This document shows positions 1 through 9,210 of a stretch of 64,000 nucleotides of DNA, piece after piece. The translations under genes were made by a program, and so were the position numbers. The notes under the pieces were generated by a model. That model was not told the DNA's origin, ran no database searches, and worked only from the letters and a program-made list of their open reading frames with translations. Positions within the stretch are counted from its first letter, which is position 1. The number at the start of each line of letters is the position of its first letter. Source of the stretch: Blautia sp. BIOML-A1 (GTDB lineage: Bacteria > Bacillota > Clostridia > Lachnospirales > Lachnospiraceae); NCBI RefSeq assembly GCF_009883055.1, contig NZ_WWVR01000001.1, forward strand, positions 186,001 through 250,000, in the 5' to 3' direction.

Positions 1-1076
1 GAGACAAAAGATACAGACCGTTGTTCTATTTATTTCCGGCAGATATAATGTTAGTTCTTGTAATTTTTCTGGCAGTTTATCTTATCCGGGCACTCTGCAG
101 AGAACTGAAGGAATACAGAAATGTATTGTCTCCCTGGTCGGTTCATGAGGCAGTGAATAATGTTCCCTGTGGTGTCTGTATTTCAGATCCTCTGGGACGT
201 ATTATCCTGTGTAACATTAAGATGCAGGAACTGAGCAGAGTGCTTATCGGAAATTGTCTGCAGAATTATCATACGCTACATAGCGTACTGAAGGCAGATT
301 CTGTGAAGAAGCCGGTCCGGAAATTAAGCTCGGACAGTAATGTGTTTTATTTCCCGGATGGTTCTGTTTGGCTGTTTCAGGAGTATCAGTTGAAAGAGGC
401 TTCTTTTACAGGATACATCCAGACGGTGGCAGTTGATGTATCTGAAATTTATCACAACAGTGAAGAAATCAGGAGAAACAATGAAAAGCTGGAACTTCTA
501 AATCGAAAGCTGGAAGAAATGTATGAAAAGATAGGCGATGAAATACGTGAGCAGGAAACGCTTTCTATGAAAATGAAGATACATGACAGCTTCGGCAGAA
601 GTCTTCTGTCAATCCGCAGAATCCTGGAAAAGAAGGAAGAACCGGAAAACATGGAAAAGCAGCTGGAAGCACTGAAACAGCTGGTCTACATTCTTACCGG
701 CACAACCGTCAAGAACGAGGAAGAGCAGTATAAAGATACAGAAAAACAGGCAGAAGAACTTGGAATTTCAGTTCAGATCCGGGGCAGCTATCCGGAGAAG
801 TCAATCTACAGGCTTCTTACAGATAAGGCAATCCGTGAATGTGTGACAAACTGTGCCCGTCATGCACACGGAAGCATAGTTTATGTAAATATGAAAGAAA
901 ACAGAGAAGGATATCAGATCCAGATTACCAATGATGGTGAACCGCCAGTGAAAAATGCAAAAGAAGGCGGTGGATTATCTGCACTCAGGAAAGCGGTAGA
1001 AGCAGAGCAGGGGTCTATGAAGACATTTTTTGAACCTGCTTTTTATCTGTTTCTGAATTTTCCGTTAAAGTCATAA
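1..1076 (+). CDS. sensor histidine kinase, 5' end beyond window
   Basis: The reading frame is open to the left edge, so the true start probably lies upstream; the first usable start inside is a TTG at 21. The visible part has a hydrophobic N-terminal segment (about residues 8-24 counted from that TTG), a PAS-like region (about 45-145), a coiled coil (145-185), a HisKA_3-like phosphoacceptor segment IHDSFGRSLL with His188, and a degenerate HATPase region with the N-box-like IRECVTNCARHAHG near 271-284. The response regulator follows 39 bases downstream, so the two form a NarL-type two-component pair. The signal sensed is unknown. Confidence 0.8.
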   Translation, partial: DKRYRPLFYLFPADIMLVLVIFLAVYLIRALCRELKEYRNVLSPWSVHEAVNNVPCGVCISDPLGRIILCNIKMQELSRVLIGNCLQNYHTLHSVLKADSVKKPVRKLSSDSNVFYFPDGSVWLFQEYQLKEASFTGYIQTVAVDVSEIYHNSEEIRRNNEKLELLNRKLEEMYEKIGDEIREQETLSMKMKIHDSFGRSLLSIRRILEKKEEPENMEKQLEALKQLVYILTGTTVKNEEEQYKDTEKQAEELGISVQIRGSYPEKSIYRLLTDKAIRECVTNCARHAHGSIVYVNMKENREGYQIQITNDGEPPVKNAKEGGGLSALRKAVEAEQGSMKTFFEPAFYLFLNFPLKS

Positions 1077-1115
1077 AAATATCAGATGACTTCAGTATGA
1101 GAAGGGAATGAGGTT

Positions 1116-1742
1116 ATGGTACGGGTACTTATTGTGGAAGATCAGAAGATCATGCAGAAATATTTTGAATATATAATTTTACAAAATCCGGAGTTCAAAC
1201 TGGCAGGTACGGTCAGTGATGCCCGGGAAGCAGTAAAAATCTGTAATTATTCAGTGATCGATCTGGTATTGATGGACGTGCAGACCTTTCATAATCATGA
1301 TGGGCTGACAGCAGGAAAGACCATAAAGGAGGAACATCCGGGTACGAAGATACTTATTGTGACCTCGCTGATCGATCCTAAAGTACTGGAGCGGGCAAAG
1401 GCAGGATGTGCAGACAGTCTGTGGTATAAGGATCACGGAGAAGAGGAAATCAGTGATGTGATCAATAGGACACTGAAGGGGGAAAGGATTTTTCCGGATA
1501 TGACGCCGGATGTGGAATTAAACTGGATCACCAGTGGAGAAATAAGTCCAAGGCAGCTGGAAATGTTGCGTCTTTATATCTGTGGGATGTCTTACTCAGA
1601 GATTGCAAAAAAAATGAACTGTTCCACTTCAGGAGTACGATGGAATTTTCAGGAGATGATTGCCAGGGCAGGATACAGCTGCAAAGAGGATCTGATCGCA
1701 GCCGCACTGGAGAGTAAACTGATCGTTACTACACTGAAATAA
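1116..1742 (+). CDS. response regulator, NarL/LuxR-like
   Basis: This 208-residue protein has an N-terminal receiver domain with acidic Asp9 and phosphoacceptor Asp54 (VLMDVQ). The C-terminal helix-turn-helix starts at ISPRQLEMLRLYICGMSYSEIAKKM (residues about 142 onward), recognisable as GerE/LuxR type although the C-terminal helix is divergent. ATG is preceded by GAGGTT. It is the partner of the upstream kinase and a probable transcription factor. Its targets cannot be read from the window. Confidence 0.85.
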   Translation: MVRVLIVEDQKIMQKYFEYIILQNPEFKLAGTVSDAREAVKICNYSVIDLVLMDVQTFHNHDGLTAGKTIKEEHPGTKILIVTSLIDPKVLERAKAGCADSLWYKDHGEEEISDVINRTLKGERIFPDMTPDVELNWITSGEISPRQLEMLRLYICGMSYSEIAKKMNCSTSGVRWNFQEMIARAGYSCKEDLIAAALESKLIVTTLK

Positions 1743-1768
1743 AAAAATAAAAAAATTAAATTAGGGGG

Positions 1769-1797
1769 TTGTATTTTCCGGAATAGAATGTTATTAT
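1769..1797 (+). promoter_or_regulatory. sigma-A-like promoter for the rpmJ-rplQ cluster
   Basis: TTGTAT (1769-1774) and TATTAT (1792-1797) are separated by 17 bp, about 70 bp ahead of rpmJ. It is the only good candidate in the gap after the response regulator gene, and it would make rpmJ the first gene of the transcript. Confidence 0.45.
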
Positions 1798-1868
1798 ACT
1801 GGTTGTACGCGCTGAGGCGTGTATGAACTGCAGAATCAAGCCTATATTACGGAAAAGGAGGATTTCCA

Positions 1869-1982
1869 GTGAAAGTAAGATCATCTGTAAAGCCGATCTG
1901 CGAAAAATGCAAGATCATCAAAAGAAAAGGATCTATCAGAGTAATCTGTGAAAATCCAAAACACAAACAGCGTCAGGGTTGA
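1869..1982 (+). CDS. rpmJ: 50S ribosomal protein L36
   Basis: This 37-codon gene starts with GTG after the SD AAAAGGAGGA. It encodes a basic, Cys-rich peptide ([20 protein letters not shown], then [15 protein letters not shown]) with the C-x2-C...C...H zinc-ribbon ligands typical of L36. Its place just before rpsM is the standard one. infA, which usually sits immediately upstream, is absent here; the gene before is the two-component regulator. Confidence 0.95.
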   Translation: MKVRSSVKPICEKCKIIKRKGSIRVICENPKHKQRQG

Positions 1983-2268
1983 TTGAATCCCGAGTTTGTG
2001 AAACGTGCGGCTGCAGTTTGATACACCCGGAAGGGTTGTTCGGACTGTTTTAATATCTTATTAAAGAAGCATGTATTGCCTAATACCGAGAGGCAACAAA
2101 TTTTCGGAAAGGTCGCTTTTCGCCAAAGGCGGCTGGGTGTTTTACCGAGGCACCCCAATTAGGAAACTAGAAAACAGAAAGTATTGAAGATGTACCCCAT
2201 TTCACCTTGCGAAACTGCAAGTGGTACGGTTCATATAGCTTTCAAGAAGAAAATGGAGGAAACAGTAC
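1983..2268 (+). other. rpmJ-rpsM intergenic leader, no gene
   Basis: These 286 bp hold no convincing ORF. The stretch is GC-richer than most gaps and contains short inverted repeats such as CGCTTTTCGCCAAAGGCGG near 2115-2132, consistent with a structured mRNA leader. A role in autoregulation of ribosomal protein synthesis is possible but not shown. Confidence 0.3.
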
Positions 2269-2637
2269 ATGGCTCGTATAGCTGGTGTAGACTTACCAAG
2301 AGACAAACGTATCGAAATCGGCCTTACCTATATTTATGGTATCGGCAGAACAAGTGCAGACAAGATTCTTGCACAGGCAGGAGTAAATCCTGACATCCGT
2401 GTCAGAGATCTGACAGACGATGATGTAAAGAAAATCAGTGCTGTAATTGATGAAACAATGACAGTAGAAGGTGATCTTCGTCGTGAAATCGCTATGAATA
2501 TCAAGAGACTGCAGGAAATCGGATGCTACCGTGGTATCCGTCATCGTAAAGGACTTCCGGTTCGTGGCCAGAAGACCAAAACAAATGCTAGAACACGCAA
2601 AGGTCCTAAGAGAACTGTTGCAAATAAGAAGAAATAA
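2269..2637 (+). CDS. rpsM: 30S ribosomal protein S13
   Basis: The 122-residue protein begins [20 protein letters not shown] and has the helix-hairpin-helix-like [11 protein letters not shown] and the basic C-terminal tail [14 protein letters not shown] typical of S13. It contacts the head of the 30S subunit and 50S bridges. ATG is preceded by AAATGGAGGAAACAGTAC. Length and position match the family. Confidence 0.97.
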   Translation: MARIAGVDLPRDKRIEIGLTYIYGIGRTSADKILAQAGVNPDIRVRDLTDDDVKKISAVIDETMTVEGDLRREIAMNIKRLQEIGCYRGIRHRKGLPVRGQKTKTNARTRKGPKRTVANKKK

Positions 2638-2649
2638 TAAATACTTAAC

Positions 2650-2740
2650 GAATGCAAATGTAAATGCAGCATGAGTTTAGTGTAAATATTGTTCGAAGGA
2701 ACTTAATGAAGGCAAGCGTAAGCGCAGACTGAATTTAGTG
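2650..2740 (+). repeat. imperfect 33-bp direct repeat between rpsM and rpsK
   Basis: Two 33-nt units (2650-2682 and 2708-2740) match at 25 of 33 positions and share the ends GAA.GCAA and TTTAGTG. The second sits in a larger inverted repeat (TTCGAAGGAA near 2692 with TTCCTTACGAA near 2750). This resembles a small interspersed palindromic element or an mRNA-processing structure in a 167-bp ribosomal intergenic gap. Confidence 0.5.
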
Positions 2741-2804
2741 AATCGAACTTCCTTACGAAACGAATTAATTGATTATATATAGGAAAGTGTAGGTTAGTTT
2801 TAAA

Positions 2805-3200
2805 ATGGCAAAGACAACCAGAAAAGCGACTACAAAACGTCGTGTTAAGAAAAACGTTGAACACGGACAGGCACATATCCAGTCTTCCTTTAACAATACA
2901 ATTGTTACTCTGACTGACAGTGAAGGAAATGCTCTTTCATGGGCAAGTGCCGGCGGTCTGGGATTTAGAGGTTCAAGAAAATCTACCCCTTATGCAGCAC
3001 AGATGGCAGCAGAGACTGCAACAAAAGCTGCTCTGATTCATGGATTAAAGACTGTTGATGTTATGGTTAAAGGACCGGGATCAGGACGTGAAGCTGCAAT
3101 TCGTGCACTTCAGGCTTGCGGCCTTGAAGTAACAAGTATCCGTGACGTAACACCGGTTCCGCACAACGGATGCCGTCCACCAAAACGTAGAAGAGTCTAA
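2805..3200 (+). CDS. rpsK: 30S ribosomal protein S11
   Basis: 131 residues with the S11 hallmarks [35 protein letters not shown] and the C-terminal [18 protein letters not shown]. It is part of the 30S platform and binds near the mRNA exit. It lies 18 bp before rpsD, with an intervening SD (TTTAGGAGGT). Confidence 0.97.
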   Translation: MAKTTRKATTKRRVKKNVEHGQAHIQSSFNNTIVTLTDSEGNALSWASAGGLGFRGSRKSTPYAAQMAAETATKAALIHGLKTVDVMVKGPGSGREAAIRALQACGLEVTSIRDVTPVPHNGCRPPKRRRV

Positions 3201-3218
3201 TTTAGGAGGTAGCTTGAA

Positions 3219-3812
3219 ATGGCAGTAAATAGAGTTCCTGTTCTGAAAAGATGCAGATCCCTTGGCCTGGATCCGATTTATTTAGGAATTGATAAAAAAT
3301 CCACAAGACAGTTAAAACGTGCAAACAGAAAGATGTCTGAGTACGGTTTACAGTTAAGAGAAAAACAGAAAGCAAAATTCATCTACGGAGTTCTGGAAAA
3401 ACCTTTCCACAACTACTACAACAAAGCTGACAGAATGCCGGGACAGACTGGTGAAAACCTTATGGTTATCCTGGAGAGCAGACTTGACAACGTAGTATTC
3501 CGTATGGGTCTTGCAAGAACCAGACGTGAAGCTCGTCAGATCGTTGACCACAAGCATGTACTTGTAAACGGCAAATGTGTAAACATTCCGTCTTACCTTG
3601 TAAAAGCTGGTGACACAATTGAAATCAAAGAAAAATGCAAAGGTTCTGAGAGATATAAAGGAATCCTGGAAGTAACAGGCGGAAGACTTGTTCCGGAATG
3701 GATCGATGTTAATCAGGAAACATTAAGCGGAACTGTAAAAGAACTTCCAAGAAGAGAAGCTATCGATGTTCCGGTAAACGAAATGCTTATCGTCGAGCTG
3801 TATTCTAAATAA
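3219..3812 (+). CDS. rpsD: 30S ribosomal protein S4
   Basis: 197 residues. The N-terminal part is the clostridial short type (MAVNRVPVLKRCRSLGLDP, lacking the Cys4 zinc site of some S4 paralogues). The S4 RNA-binding domain includes LESRLDNVVFRMGLARTRREARQIVDHKHVLVNG. It nucleates 30S assembly by binding 16S rRNA and in many bacteria represses its own operon. Confidence 0.97.
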   Translation: MAVNRVPVLKRCRSLGLDPIYLGIDKKSTRQLKRANRKMSEYGLQLREKQKAKFIYGVLEKPFHNYYNKADRMPGQTGENLMVILESRLDNVVFRMGLARTRREARQIVDHKHVLVNGKCVNIPSYLVKAGDTIEIKEKCKGSERYKGILEVTGGRLVPEWIDVNQETLSGTVKELPRREAIDVPVNEMLIVELYSK

Positions 3813-3911
3813 TAATTAGTGTACGATTTGTAACTGTGGGGAGTATCTTCACAGTTACAGCATTCGTTAATACCCTCAAATGTTGAATACCCAGAAGGAG
3901 GGAACCTTATA

Positions 3912-4871
3912 GTGTTTGATTTTAATAAACCAAAAATCGAAATTACGGAAATTTCCGAAGATAAAAAGTTTGGCAGATTCGTAGTAGAGCCTCTTGAAAG
4001 AGGATACGGTACTACACTTGGTAATTCTCTTAGAAGAATTATGCTGTCCTCCCTTCCGGGAGCAGCAGTAAGCCAGGTTAAGATTGATGGTGTTCTTCAT
4101 GAATTCAGCTCAATTCCGGGCGTAAAAGAAGACGTTTCAGAAATCATTATGAATCTGAAAAGCCTTGCTATCAAAAATACCAGCACAGATAACGAACCAA
4201 AGACTGCATACATTGAGTGTGAAGGTTCCGGTGTCGTAACAGCTGCAGACATCCAGGCAGATCAGGATATCGAAATCATGAATCCGGATCAGGTTATTGC
4301 TACTCTTAACGGAGGCAAAGACTGCAGATTGGCTATGGAGATCACAATCACCCGTGGCCGTGGATATATCAGTGCTGATAAGGGTAAAACTGATGACATG
4401 CCGATCGGTGTGATTGCTGTTGATTCAATCTATACACCGGTTGACCGTGTAAACATGGTAGTAGAGAATACTCGTGTAGGTCAGGTTACCGATTTCGATA
4501 AACTTACATTAGATGTATATACTAATGGAACACTGGATCCGGATGAAGCTGTCAGCCTTGCTGCTAAGGTACTGAGTGAGCATCTGAACCTGTTCATTGA
4601 TCTTTCTGAGAACGCTAAGACTGCAGAAGTCATGATCGAAAAAGAAGACAATGAGAAAGAAAAGGTTCTGGAGATGAGCATTGATGAGCTCGAACTTTCT
4701 GTTCGTTCTTACAACTGCCTGAAGAGAGCCGGAATCAACACAGTAGAAGAACTGTGCAACAGAACTTCCGATGATATGATGAAGGTTCGTAACCTTGGTC
4801 GCAAGTCATTAGAAGAAGTACTTGCTAAACTGAAAGAACTGGGCTTACAGCTTCAGCCAACTGAAGAATAA
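3912..4871 (+). CDS. rpoA: DNA-directed RNA polymerase subunit alpha
   Basis: 319 residues from a GTG start preceded by GAAGGAGGGAACC. The N-terminal dimerisation domain shows [25 protein letters not shown]; the alpha-CTD (about residues 255-319) shows [22 protein letters not shown] and [11 protein letters not shown], the UP-element/activator-binding surface. It sits between rpsD and rplQ as in most Firmicutes. Confidence 0.98.
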   Translation: MFDFNKPKIEITEISEDKKFGRFVVEPLERGYGTTLGNSLRRIMLSSLPGAAVSQVKIDGVLHEFSSIPGVKEDVSEIIMNLKSLAIKNTSTDNEPKTAYIECEGSGVVTAADIQADQDIEIMNPDQVIATLNGGKDCRLAMEITITRGRGYISADKGKTDDMPIGVIAVDSIYTPVDRVNMVVENTRVGQVTDFDKLTLDVYTNGTLDPDEAVSLAAKVLSEHLNLFIDLSENAKTAEVMIEKEDNEKEKVLEMSIDELELSVRSYNCLKRAGINTVEELCNRTSDDMMKVRNLGRKSLEEVLAKLKELGLQLQPTEE

Positions 4872-4964
4872 GCACTTCTTATAATTTGAGCGGGGATGCC
4901 TAAGCATTTATACAGTAAGACCGAACAAGCGTGTATAAATGTCCCGCAGATGGAGGAAAACAAC

Positions 4965-5501
4965 ATGGCAAAATATAGAAAATTAAGCAGAACTGCTGAT
5001 CAGAGAAAAGCTCTGTTAAGAAACCAGGTAACAAACCTTCTTTACAACGGAAAAATCGTTACTACTGAAGCAAAAGCTAAAGAAATCCGCAAAATCGCTG
5101 AAGGACTTATTGCTATGGCAGTTCGCGAGAAAGACAACTTCGAAACAGTTACTGTAACTGCTAAAGTTGCTCGCAAAGATGCTGATGGTAAGAGAGTAAA
5201 AGAAGTTGTAGACGGAAAGAAAGTTACCGTATATGACGAAGTTCAGAAAGAAATTACAAAGGATGCTCCGTCCAGACTGCACGCTCGTCGTCAGATGGCT
5301 AAAGTATTCTACCCTGTAAAAGAAGTTCCGGCTAAAGCTGCAGGAAAGAAGAAAAACACAAAGGACATCGATATGACAAAGAAGATGTTCGAAGAAATCG
5401 CACCGAAATATGTTGGTCGTAACGGTGGTTACACAAGAATCGTTAAGATCGGACCGCGTAAAGGTGACGCAGCAATGGAAGTTCTGATCGAGTTAGTATA
5501 A
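4965..5501 (+). CDS. rplQ: 50S ribosomal protein L17, long form
   Basis: ATG at 4965 (MAKYRKLSRTADQRKALLRN) is preceded by GATGGAGGAAAACAAC; an in-frame upstream ATG at 4896 lacks L17 homology and is not preferred. At 178 residues it is longer than the usual 115-130. The extra length is a central lysine-rich insertion (VARKDADGKRVKEVVDGKKV and following) before the conserved C-terminus YTRIVKIGPRKGDAAMEVLIELV. It is the last gene of the cluster, followed by a strong terminator. Confidence 0.96.
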   Translation: MAKYRKLSRTADQRKALLRNQVTNLLYNGKIVTTEAKAKEIRKIAEGLIAMAVREKDNFETVTVTAKVARKDADGKRVKEVVDGKKVTVYDEVQKEITKDAPSRLHARRQMAKVFYPVKEVPAKAAGKKKNTKDIDMTKKMFEEIAPKYVGRNGGYTRIVKIGPRKGDAAMEVLIELV

Positions 5502-5515
5502 TTTGACAGAAATCA

Positions 5516-5554
5516 GAGAAGATATCCGTAACGGGATATCTTCTCTTTTTTTTC
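5516..5554 (+). terminator. intrinsic terminator after rplQ
   Basis: A perfect 13-bp stem (AGAGAAGATATCC paired with GGATATCTTCTCT) with a 6-nt loop is followed by a run of at least seven T. It ends the ribosomal protein/rpoA transcript. Confidence 0.93.
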
Positions 5555-5573
5555 ACAATTAGCAAAAAAAAAT

Positions 5574-5614
5574 GGGGCGGGGGGGTAAAAGTAATAGCAA
5601 AAATATGATATAAT
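5574..5614 (+). promoter_or_regulatory. extended -10 promoter preceded by a G7 tract
   Basis: An extended -10 element TGATATAAT (5606-5614) lies 48 bp ahead of the LytTR regulator start. Just upstream of where a -35 would sit is GGGGCGGGGGGG, including an uninterrupted G7 (5579-5585). No good -35 hexamer is visible. Length changes in the G tract could alter promoter geometry. Confidence 0.45.
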
Positions 5615-5661
5615 AAGATTCTAAAAGAAAAATATTTATCAGAAGGAGAACGATTGCTTTT

Positions 5662-6410
5662 ATGGATCAACTTTCGATTGCTATTTGTGATGGAAATGAA
5701 AGAGATATGGAAATTCTTGAAACACATATAAGAAAATCATTTCCAGATGCGGAAATCACAAGCTTCACACAGGGACAGTCGTTGATTGACCAGGTGGTGG
5801 AGAATCCAAATCAGTTTCAGGTTATTTTTATGGAGACTGAATTTCCAGATGATAATGGAATCCGAATCGCCGCGGAAATCAGGAAGTTAAACAAATCAGC
5901 GGGGATTATTTTTGTAACGGGAACAGAAAAGTATTACAGAGAAGCCTTTGATGTATTTGCATTTCAGTATCTTCTGAAGCGGTCGATGTAGAGAAACTGA
6001 AGAAGGTTCTTGAGTTTCTGTATATAAATGTCAGAAAATACAGTGAGTTTATTCGTAAAGAACGTGTGATATGTTTCAAATATCGTTCACAGCTTTATAC
6101 GATCAAACATAATGAGGTTCAGTACATATCCAGTAGTCTTCATACCGTAACTTTTTATCTGGATGATGGAAGCGAAATTCACTGCAGAGGAAAACTCAGT
6201 GATTTTGACGAACAGCTTAAAGACAGTATGTTTCTCCGTTGCCATCAGAGCTTTTTTGTAAATATCAGTAAAGTAATAGGAATGAAAACAGATGGATTTA
6301 TTATGAAGGACTTTACAGTTCCAATTTCAAGAACCTATATGAAAGAAGCACAGAAGCAGTACAGGAAGTATCTGGGGAATAATGACATTGCGGAGGAAGA
6401 TGGTTGCTAA
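5662..6410 (+). pseudogene. LytTR-family response regulator broken by a 1-base frameshift
   Basis: The N-terminal part (5662-5991) is a receiver domain (SIAICDGNERDMEILETHIR, then acidic METEFPDDNGIRIA). It runs into a stop right after FAFQYLLK. The C-terminal part, in another frame with its first ATG at 6066, is a LytTR DNA-binding domain (KYRSQLYTIKHNEVQYISS ... FLRCHQSFFVNISKVI). Reading one extra base at about 5980 gives the expected family junction LLKxVDVEKLKKVLEFLYINVRK with no stop. The lesion is therefore a single-base deletion near 5979-5981, or an assembly error. An intact product would be an AgrA/LytR-like regulator of about 249 residues. Confidence 0.85.
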
Positions 6411-6473
6411 ATTCCTGAAATTGTCGTAAAATCAGTAGGAACGATAAAGCAAAAGCAAAAAGGAATAGATCAT

Positions 6474-7811
6474 ATGAATATTAGAAGAATATTGGCAGTC
6501 TGGGCTGCCAAGGCAGCTGGATTTGCCTGCAAGAAGATGGGCCGTCAGGGGGTAACCTGGGCGGGAAAGATCGCTCTCAAGATTTATCCTCCGGTACTTA
6601 AGGAACTGGCATCAGAGGTTAAGAAAGACATTTTTGTAGTCTGCGGCACAAATGGAAAGACAACGACCAATAATATGCTCTGTGCGGCACTGGAGGCAGA
6701 AGGACAGAAGGTGATCTGTAACCATACAGGCTCCAATATGCTGAATGGTGTTGTGGCAGCATTTGTCCTTGGAGCAGGTCTGAATGGACATATTAAGGCC
6801 GATTATGCCTGTATTGAGGTAGATGAGGCATCCACAAGATATATTTTTCCTCAGATTAAACCGGATTATATGGTAATGACAAACCTTTTCCGTGATCAGC
6901 TCGACCGCTATGGAGAAATTGATATTACTATGAACATCCTGGAAGAAATGATCCGCAAGGTTCCGAAGATGAAGCTCATAGTAAATGGAGATGATGCACT
7001 GTCAGCATACCTTGCCATGGACAGTGGAAACGACAGTATTTATTATGGAATCAGCAAACCTGTCATGAAAAGCAAGACAAATGAGATCCGCGAGGGACGT
7101 TTCTGTAAGCGTTGTGGTGAGAGACTGCAGTACAGCTTTTATCATTATAGTCAGTTGGGTGACTATAAATGTCCAAAGTGTGGTTTCTCCAGACCGGTTC
7201 CGAAATACGATGCCTCTGATGTCCAGGTGGGCGATCAGCTTTCTTTCCGTGTCGAGGATAAAAAGATTATTGCGAATTATAAGGGATTTTATAATGTGTA
7301 CAATATTCTCGCTGCTTATGCAGGAATCCGTACAGCTGGTTTCGGGGCAGAGCACTTCCAGAATATGCTCAAGAAATTTAATCCGGAGAATGGCCGTATG
7401 GAGCAGTTCCGTATTCAGGGAACCAGCGTTACATTGAATCTTGCGAAGAATCCGGCCGGATTTAACCAGAATATTTCTGCTGTCATGCAGGACAGCGAGC
7501 CAAAGGATGTAATCATTGCCATCAATGACAATGCTCAGGATGGAATCGATATTTCCTGGCTCTGGGATGTAGATTTTGACCGTTTCAGGGAAGAAAGCAT
7601 CCGTTCGATCACGGTCAGTGGAATCCGCTGTCAGGATATGCGGCTTCGTCTGAAATATGTAGACATTCCTTCCATGCTGGAAGCAGATATTGAGAAGGCA
7701 GTCCGCAGCCGAGTGGCTGACGGAACCGGGAATCTGTATGTGCTGGTAAATTATACCGCACTGTTCAGTACCAGAAATATACTGAAGAAGCTGGAGGGAG
7801 AGCAGAAATGA
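6474..7811 (+). CDS. murT: lipid II isoglutaminyl synthase, MurT subunit
   Basis: A 445-residue Mur-ligase family protein. The ATP-binding P-loop GTNGKTTT is at residues 58-65. A Cys4 zinc ribbon (FCKRCGERL ... YKCPKCGF, about 207-232) is inserted in the central domain, a MurT feature. The DUF1727 C-terminal domain follows. With GatD it amidates the D-Glu carboxylate of the lipid II stem peptide. The start overlaps nothing upstream, and the stop overlaps gatD by 4 bp (ATGA), indicating coupled translation. Confidence 0.95.
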   Translation: MNIRRILAVWAAKAAGFACKKMGRQGVTWAGKIALKIYPPVLKELASEVKKDIFVVCGTNGKTTTNNMLCAALEAEGQKVICNHTGSNMLNGVVAAFVLGAGLNGHIKADYACIEVDEASTRYIFPQIKPDYMVMTNLFRDQLDRYGEIDITMNILEEMIRKVPKMKLIVNGDDALSAYLAMDSGNDSIYYGISKPVMKSKTNEIREGRFCKRCGERLQYSFYHYSQLGDYKCPKCGFSRPVPKYDASDVQVGDQLSFRVEDKKIIANYKGFYNVYNILAAYAGIRTAGFGAEHFQNMLKKFNPENGRMEQFRIQGTSVTLNLAKNPAGFNQNISAVMQDSEPKDVIIAINDNAQDGIDISWLWDVDFDRFREESIRSITVSGIRCQDMRLRLKYVDIPSMLEADIEKAVRSRVADGTGNLYVLVNYTALFSTRNILKKLEGEQK

Positions 7812-8527
7812 AACTGACGATAGGACATTTATATCCGGATCTTCTGAATCTCTATGGGGACAGAGGAAATATCCAGTGTCTGATGAAGAGATGCCAGTGG
7901 AGAGGAATCGAAGCAGAAACCATCGCATATGAGATGGATGACAAGATTGATTTTTCCAGGCTTGATATTGTACTTCTCGGAGGTGGTTCTGACAGAGAGC
8001 AGATGCTGGTCTGTGAGAAACTGAAGGAGATCCAGAAGGACTTTAAGGAATATGTGGAAAATAACGGCGTAGTCATTGCAATCTGCGGAGGCTATCAGCT
8101 TCTGGGAAACTACTATAAGACAGACCAGGGAATGATCAAAGGACTGGAACTGGTAGATATGTATACAGAACAGGGAGAGGGACGTCTGATCAGCAATATC
8201 ATTCTTCAGAGTGAGCTGTTTGATATGCCGGTCGTTGGATTTGAGAATCATGGCGGAAGAACCTGCATCAATAACAACAAGCCTCTGGGGAAGGTTCTGC
8301 ATGGTTCTGGAAATGATGGGAAATCCGGTTATGAGGGCGTTGTATACAAAAATGTGATCGGAACTTACCTTCACGGGCCACTGCTCCCTAAGAATCCACA
8401 GCTGGCAGACTGGCTGATCCTGCATGCCCTGCAGAAAAAATACGGAGAACAGACAGAACTTACTCCGCTTGATGACAGTCAGGAAAAAGAAGCTAACGAT
8501 TACATCTGTCACAGATTCCTCAAATAG
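7808..8527 (+). CDS. gatD: lipid II isoglutaminyl synthase, glutamine amidotransferase subunit GatD
   Basis: A 239-residue class I (CobB/CobQ-type) glutaminase. The nucleophile is Cys93 in VVIAICGGYQLLG and the catalytic His is H189 in GTYLHGPLLP, positions close to those of S. aureus GatD (C94, H189). It supplies ammonia to MurT. It overlaps murT by 4 bp. Confidence 0.95.
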   Translation: MKLTIGHLYPDLLNLYGDRGNIQCLMKRCQWRGIEAETIAYEMDDKIDFSRLDIVLLGGGSDREQMLVCEKLKEIQKDFKEYVENNGVVIAICGGYQLLGNYYKTDQGMIKGLELVDMYTEQGEGRLISNIILQSELFDMPVVGFENHGGRTCINNNKPLGKVLHGSGNDGKSGYEGVVYKNVIGTYLHGPLLPKNPQLADWLILHALQKKYGEQTELTPLDDSQEKEANDYICHRFLK

Positions 8528-8591
8528 TACTTGTATTCAACATATGGTGAGGATATAATTCAGGTATATAAGAGCGGACAAGGGGATAAAA

Positions 8592-9209
8592 ATGGCGAAA
8601 TCACGTAATCAGAAAGCAAAAATACTGGTGCTGGAACATCTTCTGTGTGAGACCGGGGAGAATCGTGCAGTGACAATGCAGGAAATTCTTGATAAGCTGG
8701 CAGAATGTGGAATCAATGCAGAGCGTAAGAGCATCTATGATGATCTGGATGCACTGAGAGATTTCGGGCTGGATGTCAAATACAAGAGAGGAAGACCGGG
8801 AGGCTATTACATTGCCGGACAGACTGCTGCCGAAAAGAATGAGACAGTACCGAAGTCGGAGCCTCGACCGGCCAGGAGAGAAGAGAAGGCAGAACCGGTT
8901 ATTAAGGAAATACTGGTGAGGCGTTTTACTCTGGATGAGAATGAGATCCAGGATGTCGAGAAACCTATGAAGCTTCTCTGCAGAGAGACGATAGAGAAAG
9001 AAGTGCAGGAATATTTTGGCTCTTATGGAACTTATAAGAACAAAGAATCCGGCTATATATCTGTTACAGCGCCTCAGATTGCAGGACCACAGTTTTTTGG
9101 ATGGCTCACTGCAATGGGCAGGGATATCACGATCGTCAAGCCAAAGAAAACGGCAGCGGCGTACCGGGATTATCTTAAACTTCTGGCAAAGGAATATAAA
9201 GGAATTTAA
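8592..9209 (+). CDS. HTH/WYL-type transcriptional regulator
   Basis: 205 residues after the SD AAGGGGAT. The N-terminal winged helix (residues about 8-75: VLEHLLCETGENRAVTMQEI ... ERKSIYDDLDALRDFGL) matches DeoR/WYL-family HTH_11 domains. A Pro/Glu-rich linker (80-105) leads to a short C-terminal segment (GPQFFGWLTAMGRDITIVKP) like the WCX end of WYL proteins, without a clear full WYL core. The next gene begins one base after the stop, so it may regulate or be co-expressed with the lipoprotein gene. Confidence 0.75.
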   Translation: MAKSRNQKAKILVLEHLLCETGENRAVTMQEILDKLAECGINAERKSIYDDLDALRDFGLDVKYKRGRPGGYYIAGQTAAEKNETVPKSEPRPARREEKAEPVIKEILVRRFTLDENEIQDVEKPMKLLCRETIEKEVQEYFGSYGTYKNKESGYISVTAPQIAGPQFFGWLTAMGRDITIVKPKKTAAAYRDYLKLLAKEYKGI

Positions 9210-9210
9210 C

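Noticed and set aside
2184..2393. ORF overlapping the rpsM start
   Set aside because: It is a frame shadow of rpsM with no SD.
9016..9210. N-terminal extension of the sugar-binding lipoprotein
   Set aside because: It overlaps the regulator gene in another frame; the signal peptide starts at 9211.
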